DNA of 64,000 bases from NCBI RefSeq assembly GCF_018982965.1, contig NZ_JACBYP010000020.1:1-64000 (forward strand). The letters run 5' to 3'. The position numbers were made by a program, and so were the translations under genes. Shown piece by piece: positions 8,633-17,466 of the stretch (position 1 is the stretch's first letter; every line of letters begins with the position of its first letter). The DNA comes from Streptomyces mayonensis. Its GTDB lineage: Bacteria; Actinomycetota; Actinomycetes; Streptomycetales; Streptomycetaceae. The notes under the pieces were generated by a model. The model ran no database searches and was not told the DNA's origin. It saw nothing but the letters and a program-made list of their open reading frames with translations.

Positions 8633-9664
8633 GTGGCCTCCCATCGTCGGCCCAAGCAGCCGAGCCGTGCCCGGGTGACCGTGATCACCGCGACCGCCGC
8701 CGCAGCCGTGGCGCTCACCTCCCAGGCGGCCAACGCCGCCCCGAGCGAGAAGCCGAGCAAGGACGAGGTCAAGTCCAAGGTCGACAAGCTCTACGAGGAG
8801 GCCGAGCGGGCCACCGACAAGTACAACGGGGCCAAGGAGAAGCAGGACAAGCTCGAGGGCGAGATCGACGACCTCCAGGACGAGGTCGCCCGCGGCCAGG
8901 CCGAGCTCAACGAGCTGCGCGACGGCCTCGGTTCGATGGCCAGCGCCCAGTACCGCTCCGGCGGCATCGACCCCTCCGTCCAGCTGTTCCTCTCCGCCGA
9001 CCCGGACAACTACCTGGACAAGGCCTCCACCCTGGACCAGCTCAGCGTGCAGCAGGTCGCGGCGCTGGAGAAGATCCAGGGCAAGCAGCGCACCCTCTCG
9101 CAGCAGCGCAAGGAAGCCTCGGAAAAGCTGAGTGACCTCGCGGACACCCGCACCGAGCTCAAGAAGAAGAAGGAAAAGGTCCAGGGCAAGCTCGCCGAGG
9201 CGCAGAAGCTGCTCAACACCCTGACGGCGCAGGAGCGCCAGGAACTGGCCGACAAGGAGAAGCGCGCCAGCCGCTCGGCCGGCGAACGGGTCGAACTCGG
9301 CAACGAGGCCCCCGCCTCCGGGCGCGGCGCAGCCGCACTGTCCGCGGCGGCCACCCAGATCGGCAAGCCCTACGTCTCCGGCGGCACCGGCCCCAGCTCC
9401 TACGACTGCTCGGGCCTGACCCAGTGGGCCTACGCCCAGGCCGGCGTCCAGCTCACCCGGACGACCTACACCCAGCAGAACGACGGCACCAAGATAGGCC
9501 AGGGCGAACTGGCCCCCGGCGACCTGGTCTTCTTCAACAGCCTCGGCCACGTGGGCCTCTACGCGGGCAACGGCCAGGTGCTCCACGCCCCGTACCCGGG
9601 CACTTCGGTGCGCTACGAGTCGATGAGCACCATCGGATCCTTCCAGTTCGGCGTCCGCGTCTGA
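8633..9664 (+). CDS. Secreted NlpC/P60 peptidoglycan endopeptidase with coiled-coil N-terminus
   Basis: 343 residues from GTG 8633, chosen because GGAGGAGAAGGAG sits 9 bases upstream and VASHRRPKQPSRARV begins a normal signal peptide (cleavage near ANA-APSEK). An upstream ATG at 8525 is open but would bury the signal. Residues about 45-215 are charged heptad coiled coil (KDEVKSKVDKLYEEAERA onward). The C-terminal NlpC/P60 domain has the catalytic Cys259 in YDCSGLTQWAY, His306 in GHVGLY and His318. Such enzymes cut the gamma-D-Glu to diamino acid bond in peptidoglycan stem peptides and act in the wall during growth or sporulation; the coiled coil usually docks on a regulator or holds the domain inactive. 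Confidence 0.93.
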   Translation: MASHRRPKQPSRARVTVITATAAAAVALTSQAANAAPSEKPSKDEVKSKVDKLYEEAERATDKYNGAKEKQDKLEGEIDDLQDEVARGQAELNELRDGLGSMASAQYRSGGIDPSVQLFLSADPDNYLDKASTLDQLSVQQVAALEKIQGKQRTLSQQRKEASEKLSDLADTRTELKKKKEKVQGKLAEAQKLLNTLTAQERQELADKEKRASRSAGERVELGNEAPASGRGAAALSAAATQIGKPYVSGGTGPSSYDCSGLTQWAYAQAGVQLTRTTYTQQNDGTKIGQGELAPGDLVFFNSLGHVGLYAGNGQVLHAPYPGTSVRYESMSTIGSFQFGVRV

Positions 9665-9719
9665 CGACTTCAACGTCCGCGTCCGACGGCCGGCGTACGA
9701 CGACCGGCGTACGACGGCA

Positions 9720-9739
9720 GGGCGCTCACCGCCGCGCCC
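9720..9739. terminator. Candidate weak hairpin between convergent genes
   Basis: GGGCGC (9720-9725) and GCGCCC (9734-9739) are perfect complements around an 8-base loop, in the 97-bp gap between the NlpC/P60 stop and the stop of the facing regulator gene. No U tract follows, as is usual for Streptomyces. Just upstream are two copies of CCGGCGTACGACG. Confidence 0.35.
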
Positions 9740-9761
9740 GCCGTCCCCGGCGCGGGCCCGC

Positions 9762-10604
9762 TCACCCCAACGGCTGGGCCCCGACGACCGCGAGCAGGCG
9801 CAGCTTGTCGTGGCTCTCGGAGCCGGGGTCGGCGGTGTAGACGAGCAGTTGGTGCGACTGGTCGGGGTCGAGCAGGGTCTGGCAGTTCAGCTCCAGACGC
9901 CCGACCTCGGGGTGCACGAAGTGTTTGACCGTGCGCGGGCGGATGCCGACCTCGTGCGCGTCCCACAGGCGGCGGAACTCCTCGCTGCGCTCCAGCAGCA
10001 GGTCGGCGTAGTGGGCCGCCCTGGAGTCCGGGCCCCGCAGTGTGGTGACCCGGCGCAGCCCGGACGCGAACATGCGGGAGAGCAGGTCGTGTTCCTCGGG
10101 CGCGTACAGCGCCCGGGTGGCCGGGAGGGTGAACCAGCGGTAGCCGATACTCCGTTCCGGTCCGGCGAACCGGGTGGTGTCGCCGGTCAGGGCGACGCCG
10201 AGCGGCGTCTGCCGCAGGGTCTCCCCGAGTTCGGTGACGATCTCGGCGGGGGTGTCGGCCAGACGGTCCAGGATGCGCAGCAGACCGGGGCCGACGTGTT
10301 CGCCGACGGTGCCGCGGACGGGCGGGTGGTGACCGGCCAGGCGGAAGAGGTGGTCGCGCTCGTCCAGGGACAGGTGCAGGCCCTGTGCGATCGAGGCGAT
10401 CATCTGCTGGGAGGGCTGTGGGCCGCGCTCCCGCTCCAGACGCGCGTAGTAGTCGGTCGACATGTGGCACAGCGCCGCGACCTCCTCCCGGCGCAGCCCA
10501 CTGGTGCGGCGGCGCTGCCCCCGCACCAGTCCGACGTCCTCGGGCTGCAGCAGCTCCCGACGGCGTCGCAGGAAGGCGGCCAGCCCGCTCCGGTCGATCT
10601 CCAT
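9762..10604 (-). CDS. Helix-turn-helix (XRE/MmyB-like) transcriptional regulator
   Basis: 280 residues from ATG 10604, chosen for the AGAGGA ribosome binding site just upstream; a longer frame to 10748 adds a low-complexity Arg tail. The N-terminal helix-turn-helix is clear ([26 protein letters not shown], ending in the PQPSQQ and [17 protein letters not shown] segments). This is the standard arrangement of the actinobacterial HTH plus MmyB-like ligand-binding family; the C-terminal half (about 100-280) is the PAS-like MmyB domain. These proteins commonly sit next to, and repress, a divergent short-chain dehydrogenase, as here, with 256 bp between the two starts. Confidence 0.92.
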   Translation of the reverse strand: MEIDRSGLAAFLRRRRELLQPEDVGLVRGQRRRTSGLRREEVAALCHMSTDYYARLERERGPQPSQQMIASIAQGLHLSLDERDHLFRLAGHHPPVRGTVGEHVGPGLLRILDRLADTPAEIVTELGETLRQTPLGVALTGDTTRFAGPERSIGYRWFTLPATRALYAPEEHDLLSRMFASGLRRVTTLRGPDSRAAHYADLLLERSEEFRRLWDAHEVGIRPRTVKHFVHPEVGRLELNCQTLLDPDQSHQLLVYTADPGSESHDKLRLLAVVGAQPLG

Positions 10605-10860
10605 GGAGTCCTCTCTTCGGTGCCGTCTTCTCGGTGCCGTCCTCCTTTCTATCGCCGCCGCCCCGCCGCAGCCACGGACGGCCGATCCCCCTCTCGGGCG
10701 ACCCAGGGCTGCTCGGGTCTCCTCGCGAATCGCCGTTGACCTGCGCAAACGGCACCAGCCTGCCGTGCCGCGGACCCGCGATCAGGGGATCGGCAGGCCC
10801 TGCACCGCACCGGCGGATTCGGTCACGGTGGAGGCAACGACGCACCGAGGGAGCGCATCC

Positions 10861-11799
10861 ATGCCACGCACCGACTTCGACATCACCGTCCCCGACCTGT
10901 CCGGCAAGCGCGCCGTCGTCACCGGCGCGAGCGACGGCATCGGACTCGGCATCGCGACCCGCCTCGCCGCCGCGGGCGCCGAGGTGGTCCTGCCCGTCCG
11001 CAACCCGCGCAAGGGCGAGGCGGCACTCGACGCGATCCGCGGGCAGGTCCCGGAAGCGGACGTCTCCCTGCGCACGCTCGACCTGTCCTCGCTCGACTCG
11101 GTCGGGACACTGGGCAAGACCCTGCTGGCGGAGGACCGCCCCGTCCACCTGCTCGTCAACAACGCCGGTGTCATGACGCCGCCCGAGCGCCAGACGACCG
11201 CCGACGGGTTCGAGCTGCAGTTCGGCACCAACCACCTCGGCCACTTCGCCCTAGTCGGCCACCTGCTCCCGCTGCTGCGGGCCGGCCGGGCGCGTGTGAC
11301 GTCGCAGATCAGCGTGGCGGCGAACCAGCACGCCATCAACTGGGACGACCTGAACTGGGAACGCTTCTACGACGGCAGGCGCGCCTACAGCCAGTCGAAG
11401 ATCGCGTTCGGCCTCTTCGGCCTGGAGCTCGACCGCCGCAGCGCCGCCGGCGACTGGGGCGTCACCAGCAACCTGTCACACCCGGGCGTCGCCCCCACCA
11501 GCCTGCTCGCCGCCCGCCCGGAGGTGGGCCGCGCCAAGGACACGGTGGGCGTACGCGTCATCCGCGCCCTGTCCGCCCGCGGCATCCTCCTCGGCACGGT
11601 CCGCACCGCCCAGCTCCCCGCCCTCTACGCCGCCACGTCGCCCGAGGCCGAACGCGGGGCGTTCTACGGCCCCAGCGGCCCGCGCCACCTGGGCGGCCCG
11701 CCCGCGCGCCAGAAGCTCTACAGCCGCCTGCACAGCGCGGACGAGGCCCGCAGGGTGTGGGAACGCTCGGAGGAGCTGACGGGGGTGAGCATCGGCTGA
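10861..11799 (+). CDS. Short-chain dehydrogenase/reductase (SDR)
   Basis: 312 residues; ATG 10861 follows a GAGGGAG ribosome binding site. Classical SDR features: TGASDGIG cofactor loop near residue 20, LVNNAGV (NNAG motif), the catalytic pair Tyr176 and Lys180 in AYSQSK, and a Ser in the VTSQIS segment. The closest type is the retinol-dehydrogenase-like or atypical SDRs of actinomycetes, which use NADP(H); the basic residues after the second strand (VRNPRKGE) favour NADP. The substrate is unknown. It is divergent from the MmyB-like regulator, which probably controls it in response to a small molecule or redox cue. Confidence 0.93.
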   Translation: MPRTDFDITVPDLSGKRAVVTGASDGIGLGIATRLAAAGAEVVLPVRNPRKGEAALDAIRGQVPEADVSLRTLDLSSLDSVGTLGKTLLAEDRPVHLLVNNAGVMTPPERQTTADGFELQFGTNHLGHFALVGHLLPLLRAGRARVTSQISVAANQHAINWDDLNWERFYDGRRAYSQSKIAFGLFGLELDRRSAAGDWGVTSNLSHPGVAPTSLLAARPEVGRAKDTVGVRVIRALSARGILLGTVRTAQLPALYAATSPEAERGAFYGPSGPRHLGGPPARQKLYSRLHSADEARRVWERSEELTGVSIG

Positions 11800-11975
11800 C
11801 GTGCGCCGGCGTACGGCCCGGAGACCCGGAGCCGGGAGTCCGGGGCGGGAGGAGGCGCGGGGGTGCGGCGCCCGGAGCCCGGGGAGCGAGGAGGTGAGGA
11901 TCCCGGGACTCCAAGGCCCGAGGGACTGGGGGATTCCCCCGCGCCGCTTTGTGATGTTGGATGGCCCGACCGACG

Positions 11976-11998
11976 TGTACAGACCACTGACGTATACA
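11976..11998. promoter_or_regulatory. Imperfect palindrome upstream of the gamma-glutamyltransferase-like gene
   Basis: TGTACA and TATACA flank a CCACTGAC core; 7 of 11 base pairs of the 23-bp dyad are complementary (TGTA outside, CCACTG-like CA/TG inside). It ends 16 bp before the ATG of the next gene, a position suited to repression, for example by a GntR-type protein. No regulator gene is adjacent, so this is a weak call. Confidence 0.3.
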
Positions 11999-12014
11999 CA
12001 CACCGAGGTCGACC

Positions 12015-13853
12015 ATGGGTTTCACCACGCGCCCCACCCTCCAGGGCACCTTCGGAATGGTGTCCTCCACCCACTGGCTGGCCTCGCAGTCGGCCATGGC
12101 GGTGCTGGAGGACGGGGGCAACGCCTACGACGCCGCCGTGGCCGGTGCCTTCGTGCTGCACGTCGTCGAGCCGCACCTCAACGGGCCCGCCGGAGAGGCG
12201 CCGATCCTGCTCGCGCCGGCGGGCGGTCAGGTGCGCGTGCTGTGCGGGCAGGGCGTCGCCCCGGCCGGGGCGACGGTGGCGCACTACAAGGGGCTCGGCC
12301 TCGACCTCGTCCCCGGCACGGGTCCGCTCGCCGCGGCCGTGCCCGGCGCCTTCGACGCCTGGCTGCTCCTGCTGCGCGACCACGGCACCAGGCCGCTGGC
12401 CGACGTACTGAAGTACGCCATCGGCTACGCCGAGGACGGGCACCCGCCCGTGGAGCGTGTCACGCAGACCGTCGAAACCGTCCGGGAACTGTTCGAGACG
12501 GAGTGGACGTCCTCGGCCGACGTCTACCTGCCGGGCGGCCGGCCGACCCGCCCGGGCGAGCTGCTGCGCAACCCCGCCCTCGCCGCGACCTGGCGCCGAC
12601 TGCTCGCCGAGGTGGCCGGCGCGGGGGACCGGGAGGCGGAGATCGACGCGGCACGGGAGGTCTGGCGCTCCGGGTTCATAGCCGAGGCCCTCGTACGGCA
12701 GTCCGGGCGCCCCACCAGGGACACCAGCGGCGAACGCCACACCGGCACCCTGACCGCCGCCGACCTCGCCGGCTGGTCCGCGCACTACGAGGCACCGGCG
12801 ACGTACGACTGGAACGGCTGGACCCTGTGCAAGGCCGGCCCGTGGAGCCAGGGACCCGCGCTGCTCCAGCAGTTGGCGCTGCTCCCGCCCGAACTGCCCG
12901 CCTACGGCTCCGCCGAGTACGTCCATCTGCTCGTCGAGGGCTGCAAGCTCGCCATGGCCGACCGGGAGGCCTGGTACGGGGACGCGGACGGCGCCGACCG
13001 GGTGCCGCTCGACGACCTGCTGTCGCCGGGGTACAACGCCGAGCGGCGGACACTGGTCGGCGACAAGGCGTCCTTCGAGCTGCGGCCCGGCGCGCCGGGC
13101 GGGCGTGACCCGCGGCTCAGCGCCCACGCGCGCGGGGCGGCCGTGGAGGCGGAGGGCCTCGACGCGCTGGGGGTCGGCGAGCCGACCGTCGCCAAGAGCC
13201 CCACCTCCCCGGTGCCCGGCGAGCCGGACGTCCGGGCCGACGGCGGCACCCGCGGCGACACCTGCCACCTGGACGTCGTGGACCGCTGGGGCAACATGGT
13301 CTCCGCCACGCCCAGCGGCGGCTGGCTCCAGTCCAACCCGGTCGTGCCCGAACTGGGCTTCCCGCTCGGCACCCGCCTCCAGATGACCTGGCTGGAGGAG
13401 GGCCTGCCGAACTCGCTCACCCCCGGCCGCCGCCCCCGCACCACGCTCACGCCCTCCCTCGCCCTGCGCGACGGGGTGCCCGTGATGGCGTTCGGCACGC
13501 CGGGCGGCGACCAGCAGGACCAGTGGCAGCTGCACTTCTTCCTGGCGGTCGCCCTGCGCGCACAGGTCCGGGGCGGCCTCGACCTCCAGGGCGCGATCGA
13601 CGCCCCGAACTGGCACAACGACAGCTTCCCCGGCTCCTTCTTCCCGCGCGGCATGCGGGCGGGGAGTGTGACCGTGGAGTCCCGCATGCCGGAAGAGGTC
13701 ATCGAGGGGCTGCGGCGCCGCGGACACGACGTCACCGTGGGCGAGGCCTGGTCCGAGGGCCGGCTCTGCGCCGTCGCACGGGACCCGGAGACGGGCGTCC
13801 TGTCGGCGGCGGCGAACCCGCGCGGCATGCAGGGGTACGCCGTCGGCCGCTGA
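12015..13853 (+). CDS. Gamma-glutamyltransferase family (Ntn hydrolase) protein
   Basis: 612 residues, ATG 12015. The family arrangement is visible: a large-subunit-like N-terminal half (VSSTHWLASQSAMAVLEDGGNAYDAAVAGAF), and GDTCHLDVVDRWGNMVS with Thr416 at the autocleavage/nucleophile position of the small subunit, followed by NPVVPELGFPLGTRLQMTWL and RRPRTTLTPSLALRDG. There is no signal peptide, so it should be cytoplasmic, unlike periplasmic Ggt that handles glutathione. The usual PSSGGI substrate loop is replaced by PSGGWLQSN, so glutathione may not be the substrate; cephalosporin-acylase-like or other amide hydrolysis is possible. Weak ribosome binding site (CGAGGTCGACC). Confidence 0.88.
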   Translation: MGFTTRPTLQGTFGMVSSTHWLASQSAMAVLEDGGNAYDAAVAGAFVLHVVEPHLNGPAGEAPILLAPAGGQVRVLCGQGVAPAGATVAHYKGLGLDLVPGTGPLAAAVPGAFDAWLLLLRDHGTRPLADVLKYAIGYAEDGHPPVERVTQTVETVRELFETEWTSSADVYLPGGRPTRPGELLRNPALAATWRRLLAEVAGAGDREAEIDAAREVWRSGFIAEALVRQSGRPTRDTSGERHTGTLTAADLAGWSAHYEAPATYDWNGWTLCKAGPWSQGPALLQQLALLPPELPAYGSAEYVHLLVEGCKLAMADREAWYGDADGADRVPLDDLLSPGYNAERRTLVGDKASFELRPGAPGGRDPRLSAHARGAAVEAEGLDALGVGEPTVAKSPTSPVPGEPDVRADGGTRGDTCHLDVVDRWGNMVSATPSGGWLQSNPVVPELGFPLGTRLQMTWLEEGLPNSLTPGRRPRTTLTPSLALRDGVPVMAFGTPGGDQQDQWQLHFFLAVALRAQVRGGLDLQGAIDAPNWHNDSFPGSFFPRGMRAGSVTVESRMPEEVIEGLRRRGHDVTVGEAWSEGRLCAVARDPETGVLSAAANPRGMQGYAVGR

Positions 13854-14192
13854 CCCCGAGCCTCCGGCGGCTGCTGCCCGGCGCCTCGGTTGTCTGCTGG
13901 GCTTGCGTTTCCGGCGGCTGGCGCCCCTCCGTTTCCGGCGGGCTGGTGCTCCGTGCGTCCGGCGGCTGCTGCCTGGCGCCTCGGTCGTCTGCTGTGCTCC
14001 TGCCTCCGTCGGCCGCCACCCCTCCGCGTCCGGCGGGCCCCCGGCGTCCGGCGGGCCGCCCCCTCCGCTTCCGGCGGGCTGCTGCCCCCGCGGCTTCGGC
14101 GGCCGCCGCCTCGCACCGGTTGTTCGTGCCGATTCCACCCGGAGTACACCACCCGGGTGGGGATTGTCAGTGGCGCGTGCTCTCATGGAGCC
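13854..14192. repeat. Gene-free 339 bp spacer with degenerate repeats
   Basis: Two 37-bp copies (13863-13899 and 13958-13994) differ at two positions, both starting TCCGGCGGCTGCTG. Around them are four copies of a shorter unit ending in TCCGGCGGGC at about 13926, 14029, 14046 and 14066. Both strands have open frames here, but they are low-complexity and none resembles a protein. The last 70 bases before 14193 must hold the promoter of the next gene. Confidence 0.65.
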
Positions 14193-15038
14193 ATGATCGA
14201 GACCAACGAAACCATCGACGAGTTTCTCGCCCGGCACGCCGACGACGTGGAGGAGGCCGTCCGCAAGGCGGCCGCACAGGAGATCATGCCGCGCCGCAGC
14301 AGGCTCACGGCACACGAGATCGACCAGAAGACCGCCCCGCACGACCTGGTCACCGACGCCGACCGCAAGGCCGAGCTGTACCTCACCGAGGTCCTGGCCC
14401 GCCTGCTGCCCGGCTCGGTGGTGGTCGGCGAGGAGGCGGTCCACGCCAACCCCGCGTCCTACGAGGCGATACGCGGCGACGCCCCGGTGTGGATCGTCGA
14501 CCCGGTCGACGGCACCCGGCAGTTCGTCCACGGCGACCCGGGCTTCTGCACCCTGGTGGCGCTCGCCCAGCACGGCGTGGTGCTCGCCTCCTGGACCTAC
14601 GCCCCCGTCGACGACCGGTTCGCCACGGCGGTCCGCGGCCGGGGCGCCCACCTGGACGGCGAGCGGCTCTACGCCGGACCTCCCGAGCCCGGCCGCGACC
14701 TGCGGGTCGCCACCTCCCACCCGGACTACACGACGGACGAACAGAAGCGCGACCTGCTCGCCCTGCGCACCCCCGGCGTGGCCCCGCGCCCCTGCGGCTC
14801 CGCCGGTCTGGAGTACCTGGCGGTGGCCCTGGGCGAGTCCGACGCCACCGCTTTCTCGTGGGAGGCGGCATGGGACCACGCGGCGGGGATCCTCCTGGTC
14901 GAGGAGGCGGGCGGCACCCACCTGACCCGCTCGGGCGAGCCCTTCCGCATCACCGGCGGCAACGACCTGCCGTTCACCGCGGCCCGCGACGCGGCCACCG
15001 CCCGCCGGGTGGTGGCGCTGCTGGCGGGCGAGGTCTGA
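14193..15038 (+). CDS. Inositol monophosphatase family phosphatase
   Basis: 281 residues, ATG 14193. The metal-binding motifs of the FIG superfamily are all present: VVGEEAV (Glu ligand), WIVDPVDGTRQFVHGDPGFC (the DPxDGT motif), and WEAAWDHAAGILLVEEAGG. The N-terminal half has the TAPHDLVTDADRKAE segment that carries the conserved TDAD. These Mg-dependent enzymes hydrolyse inositol-1-phosphate, histidinol phosphate, fructose-1,6-bisphosphate or 3'-phosphoadenylate. Which one applies here cannot be told from sequence. It is followed after 100 bp by a separate oxidoreductase gene. Confidence 0.92.
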   Translation: MIETNETIDEFLARHADDVEEAVRKAAAQEIMPRRSRLTAHEIDQKTAPHDLVTDADRKAELYLTEVLARLLPGSVVVGEEAVHANPASYEAIRGDAPVWIVDPVDGTRQFVHGDPGFCTLVALAQHGVVLASWTYAPVDDRFATAVRGRGAHLDGERLYAGPPEPGRDLRVATSHPDYTTDEQKRDLLALRTPGVAPRPCGSAGLEYLAVALGESDATAFSWEAAWDHAAGILLVEEAGGTHLTRSGEPFRITGGNDLPFTAARDAATARRVVALLAGEV

Positions 15039-15139
15039 CCCGGGCCCCGGCCGGTGCGGCGGGACCCGCGACCGCGGGCCGCCGGACCCCGGGCATATCC
15101 TGATCCCGAGTGGCCATCGGCTGACGAAGGGGTCCGAAG

Positions 15140-16558
15140 GTGCCGTCGATGCTCGATGCGGTCGTAGTGGGAGCGGGACCGAACGGACTGACCGCTGCCG
15201 TCGAACTGGCGCGCCGCGGCTTCTCGGTCGCCGTGTTCGAGGCACAGGGCACCGTGGGCGGCGGGGCCCGCACGGAGGAGCTGACCCTGCCGGGCTTCCG
15301 GCACGACCCGTGCTCCGCCGCGCACCCGCTCGGCATCAATTCCCCGGCCTTCCGCGCCCTCCCCCTGGAGCGCTACGGCCTGGAGTGGCTGCACCCCGCA
15401 CTGCCCATGGCGCACCCCTTCCCCGACGGCTCCGCCGCCGTGCTGTCCCGGTCGGTCGGCGAGACCGCCGCGTCCTTCGGGGCGCGCGACGCGGGCGCGT
15501 ACCGCAGGCTGGTCGAGCGCTTCCTGCCGCACTGGGACACGCTGGCCCGCGACTTCATGTCCCTGCCGCTGACCGCGCTGCCCCGCGACCCGGTCACCCT
15601 CGCCCGCTTCGGCCTGGTCGGCCTGCCCCCGTCGACCTGGCTGATGCGGCGCTTCCGCGACGAGAAGGCCAAGACCCTCTTCGCCGGGCTCGTCGCGCAC
15701 GTCATGGCCCCGCTCGGCGGCTTCGCCACCGGCGCCATAGGCCTGGTCTTCGCGCTCGCCGCGCACGCCCGGGGCTGGCCCGTGGCCCGCGGCGGCTCCC
15801 AGTCCATCTCCGACGCCCTCGCGGCCTACCTCAAGGACCTCGGCGGCACGGTCCACACCGACTACGAGGTCAAGCGCCTCGACGACCTGCCGCCCGCGCG
15901 GGCCTACGTCTTCGACACCTCGCCGACGGCGCTGGCCCGCATCGCCGGCCTCGGCAACCACTACGCGAACTACCGGTACGGCCCCGGCGTCTTCAAGATC
16001 GACTACGCCCTCGACGGCCCCGTCCCGTGGACCGCCGAGGAACCCCGCGCCGCGGGCACCGTGCAGATCGGCGCCGACAGCACGGAGATCGGCGCAGCCC
16101 TGCACGCGGCCTACGGCACCGACCGCGCGCCCGAGCGGCCGTTCCTCATCACCGTGCAGCCCGGCGTCGCCGACCCCACCCGGGCGCCGGCGGGCCGGCA
16201 CGTCTTCTGGGCCTACGGCCACGTCCCCAACGGCTGGCAGGGCGACCTCACCGACGCCGTCGAACGCCAACTGGAGCGCTTCGCCCCCGGCTTCCGCGAC
16301 CGCGTCCTCGCCCGCGCCACCGCGGGCCCGCCCGAACTGGCCACCCGCAACGCCAACTACGTCGGCGGCGACATCGCCTCCGGCGCGGTCAGCGGCCTCC
16401 AGCTCCTCCTGCGTCCCAAGCTGTCCCTGTTCCCCTACTCGACCCCGCACCCGGCCGTGTTCATCTGCTCGTCGGCCACCCCGCCGGGCCCCGGCGTCCA
16501 CGGCATGTCGGGCCACAACGCGGCGAAGGCCGTATGGCGGAGACTGCGGCAGACCTGA
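15140..16558 (+). CDS. FAD-dependent oxidoreductase of the phytoene desaturase/amine oxidase type
   Basis: 472 residues from GTG 15140, with AAGGGG upstream; ATG 15149 is an alternative. The Rossmann motif [27 protein letters not shown] and the following [19 protein letters not shown] fix the FAD-binding fold; the C-terminal [47 protein letters not shown] is the family's second FAD segment. It belongs to the large uncharacterised actinobacterial group often annotated as phytoene dehydrogenase-like, and there are no carotenoid genes nearby. Soluble, cytoplasmic, substrate unknown. A macro-domain gene starts 32 bp downstream and is probably co-transcribed. Confidence 0.9.
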   Translation: MPSMLDAVVVGAGPNGLTAAVELARRGFSVAVFEAQGTVGGGARTEELTLPGFRHDPCSAAHPLGINSPAFRALPLERYGLEWLHPALPMAHPFPDGSAAVLSRSVGETAASFGARDAGAYRRLVERFLPHWDTLARDFMSLPLTALPRDPVTLARFGLVGLPPSTWLMRRFRDEKAKTLFAGLVAHVMAPLGGFATGAIGLVFALAAHARGWPVARGGSQSISDALAAYLKDLGGTVHTDYEVKRLDDLPPARAYVFDTSPTALARIAGLGNHYANYRYGPGVFKIDYALDGPVPWTAEEPRAAGTVQIGADSTEIGAALHAAYGTDRAPERPFLITVQPGVADPTRAPAGRHVFWAYGHVPNGWQGDLTDAVERQLERFAPGFRDRVLARATAGPPELATRNANYVGGDIASGAVSGLQLLLRPKLSLFPYSTPHPAVFICSSATPPGPGVHGMSGHNAAKAVWRRLRQT

Positions 16559-16590
16559 CCCGGACCACGCCACCCAGGACGGACCCGACC

Positions 16591-17100
16591 ATGCCCACCC
16601 TCACGCTCGTGCAGGGCGACATCACCCGCGAGAGCGCCGACGCCATCGTCAACGCCGCCAACTCCTCCCTCCTCGGCGGAGGCGGCGTCGACGGTGCCAT
16701 CCACCGGCGTGGCGGCCCCGCGATCCTGGCGGAGTGCCGGCGGCTGCGCGCGGGCCACCTCGGCAAGGGCCTGCCCACCGGCCAGGCGGTCGCCACCACC
16801 GCGGGCGACCTGGACGCACGCTGGGTGATCCACACGGTCGGCCCGGTGTACAGCACGACCGAGGACCGCTCCGGCCTCCTCGCCTCCTGCTACCGCGAGT
16901 CCCTGCGCGTCGCCGACGGACTGGGCGCCCGCACGGTCGCGTTCCCGGCCGTCTCCACCGGCGTCTACCGCTGGCCCATGGACGACGCGGCCCGCATCGC
17001 GATCGAGACGGTGCGCTCCACCGAGACCTCGGTCACGGAGACCCGCTTCGTCCTCTACGACGCCGGGGCCCACGCGGCGTTCGCACGGCACACCGGCTGA
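16591..17100 (+). CDS. Macro-domain protein (O-acetyl-ADP-ribose deacetylase type)
   Basis: 169 residues, ATG 16591. It is a single macro domain of the YmdB/MacroD type: GDITRESADAIVNAANSSLLGGGGVDGAIH (the catalytic loop with the conserved Asn and the GGGVDGAIH), then VIHTVGPVYS and FPAVSTGVYRWPMDDAAR. Such proteins hydrolyse O-acetyl-ADP-ribose and remove ADP-ribose from acidic side chains. It is probably coupled to the FAD protein just upstream, though no functional link is known. Very high confidence in the fold, moderate in the exact substrate. Confidence 0.94.
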   Translation: MPTLTLVQGDITRESADAIVNAANSSLLGGGGVDGAIHRRGGPAILAECRRLRAGHLGKGLPTGQAVATTAGDLDARWVIHTVGPVYSTTEDRSGLLASCYRESLRVADGLGARTVAFPAVSTGVYRWPMDDAARIAIETVRSTETSVTETRFVLYDAGAHAAFARHTG

Positions 17101-17189
17101 CGTCGGAGCCGGAGCGGAACCTCTTCCGGGGCAGTCCGCGCCCGGCGTGCGGTGGGACGGCCGGACGTCGCTGCGGGGCCGCCCAGCGC

Positions 17190-17420
17190 CCCGGCCACCG
17201 TGACACGCTCGCCGCCGCGCGATGCCCGGTGCTGGTCGTCGTCGGCGCCGACGACGTCTACACACCGGTCACGGACGCCGAAGCCATCAGCCACCTGGCC
17301 CCGCACTCCGTACTGAGCGTCGTCGAGGGTGCCGGGCACCTTCCGGGCGCCGAGCAGCCGGACCGCTTCGACCGCGTCCTGCTGGACTTCCTCCGGACAC
17401 AGGCTCCTGGCCCGGCCTGA
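17190..17420 (+). pseudogene. C-terminal remnant of an alpha/beta hydrolase
   Basis: One frame reads LAAARCPVLVVVGADDVYTP, then a segment ending in a GAGHLPGAEQPDRFDR motif and a TGA at 17418. That matches the last third of an alpha/beta hydrolase: the acidic residue loop (GADD), the catalytic His in GAGHLP, and the C-terminal helix. The nucleophile elbow (GxSxG) and the oxyanion strand are absent, and the upstream sequence in this frame has no family features and no start with a ribosome binding site. It therefore looks like a decayed gene, truncated at its 5' end. The exact left edge is uncertain. Confidence 0.6.
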
Positions 17421-17466
17421 GGGGAGGCGCGGGCCTCGCCGTCGGCCGAGCAGGCCCGGCCCGGCC

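Noticed and set aside
13523..15103. 526-codon plus-strand frame spanning the gamma-glutamyltransferase end and inositol phosphatase gene
   Set aside because: It crosses two genes with clear domains in other frames and translates into Arg/Pro-rich sequence without any motif.
11718..15245. 1175-codon minus-strand frame
   Set aside because: It lies opposite four plus-strand genes with clear domains, and has no recognised motif.
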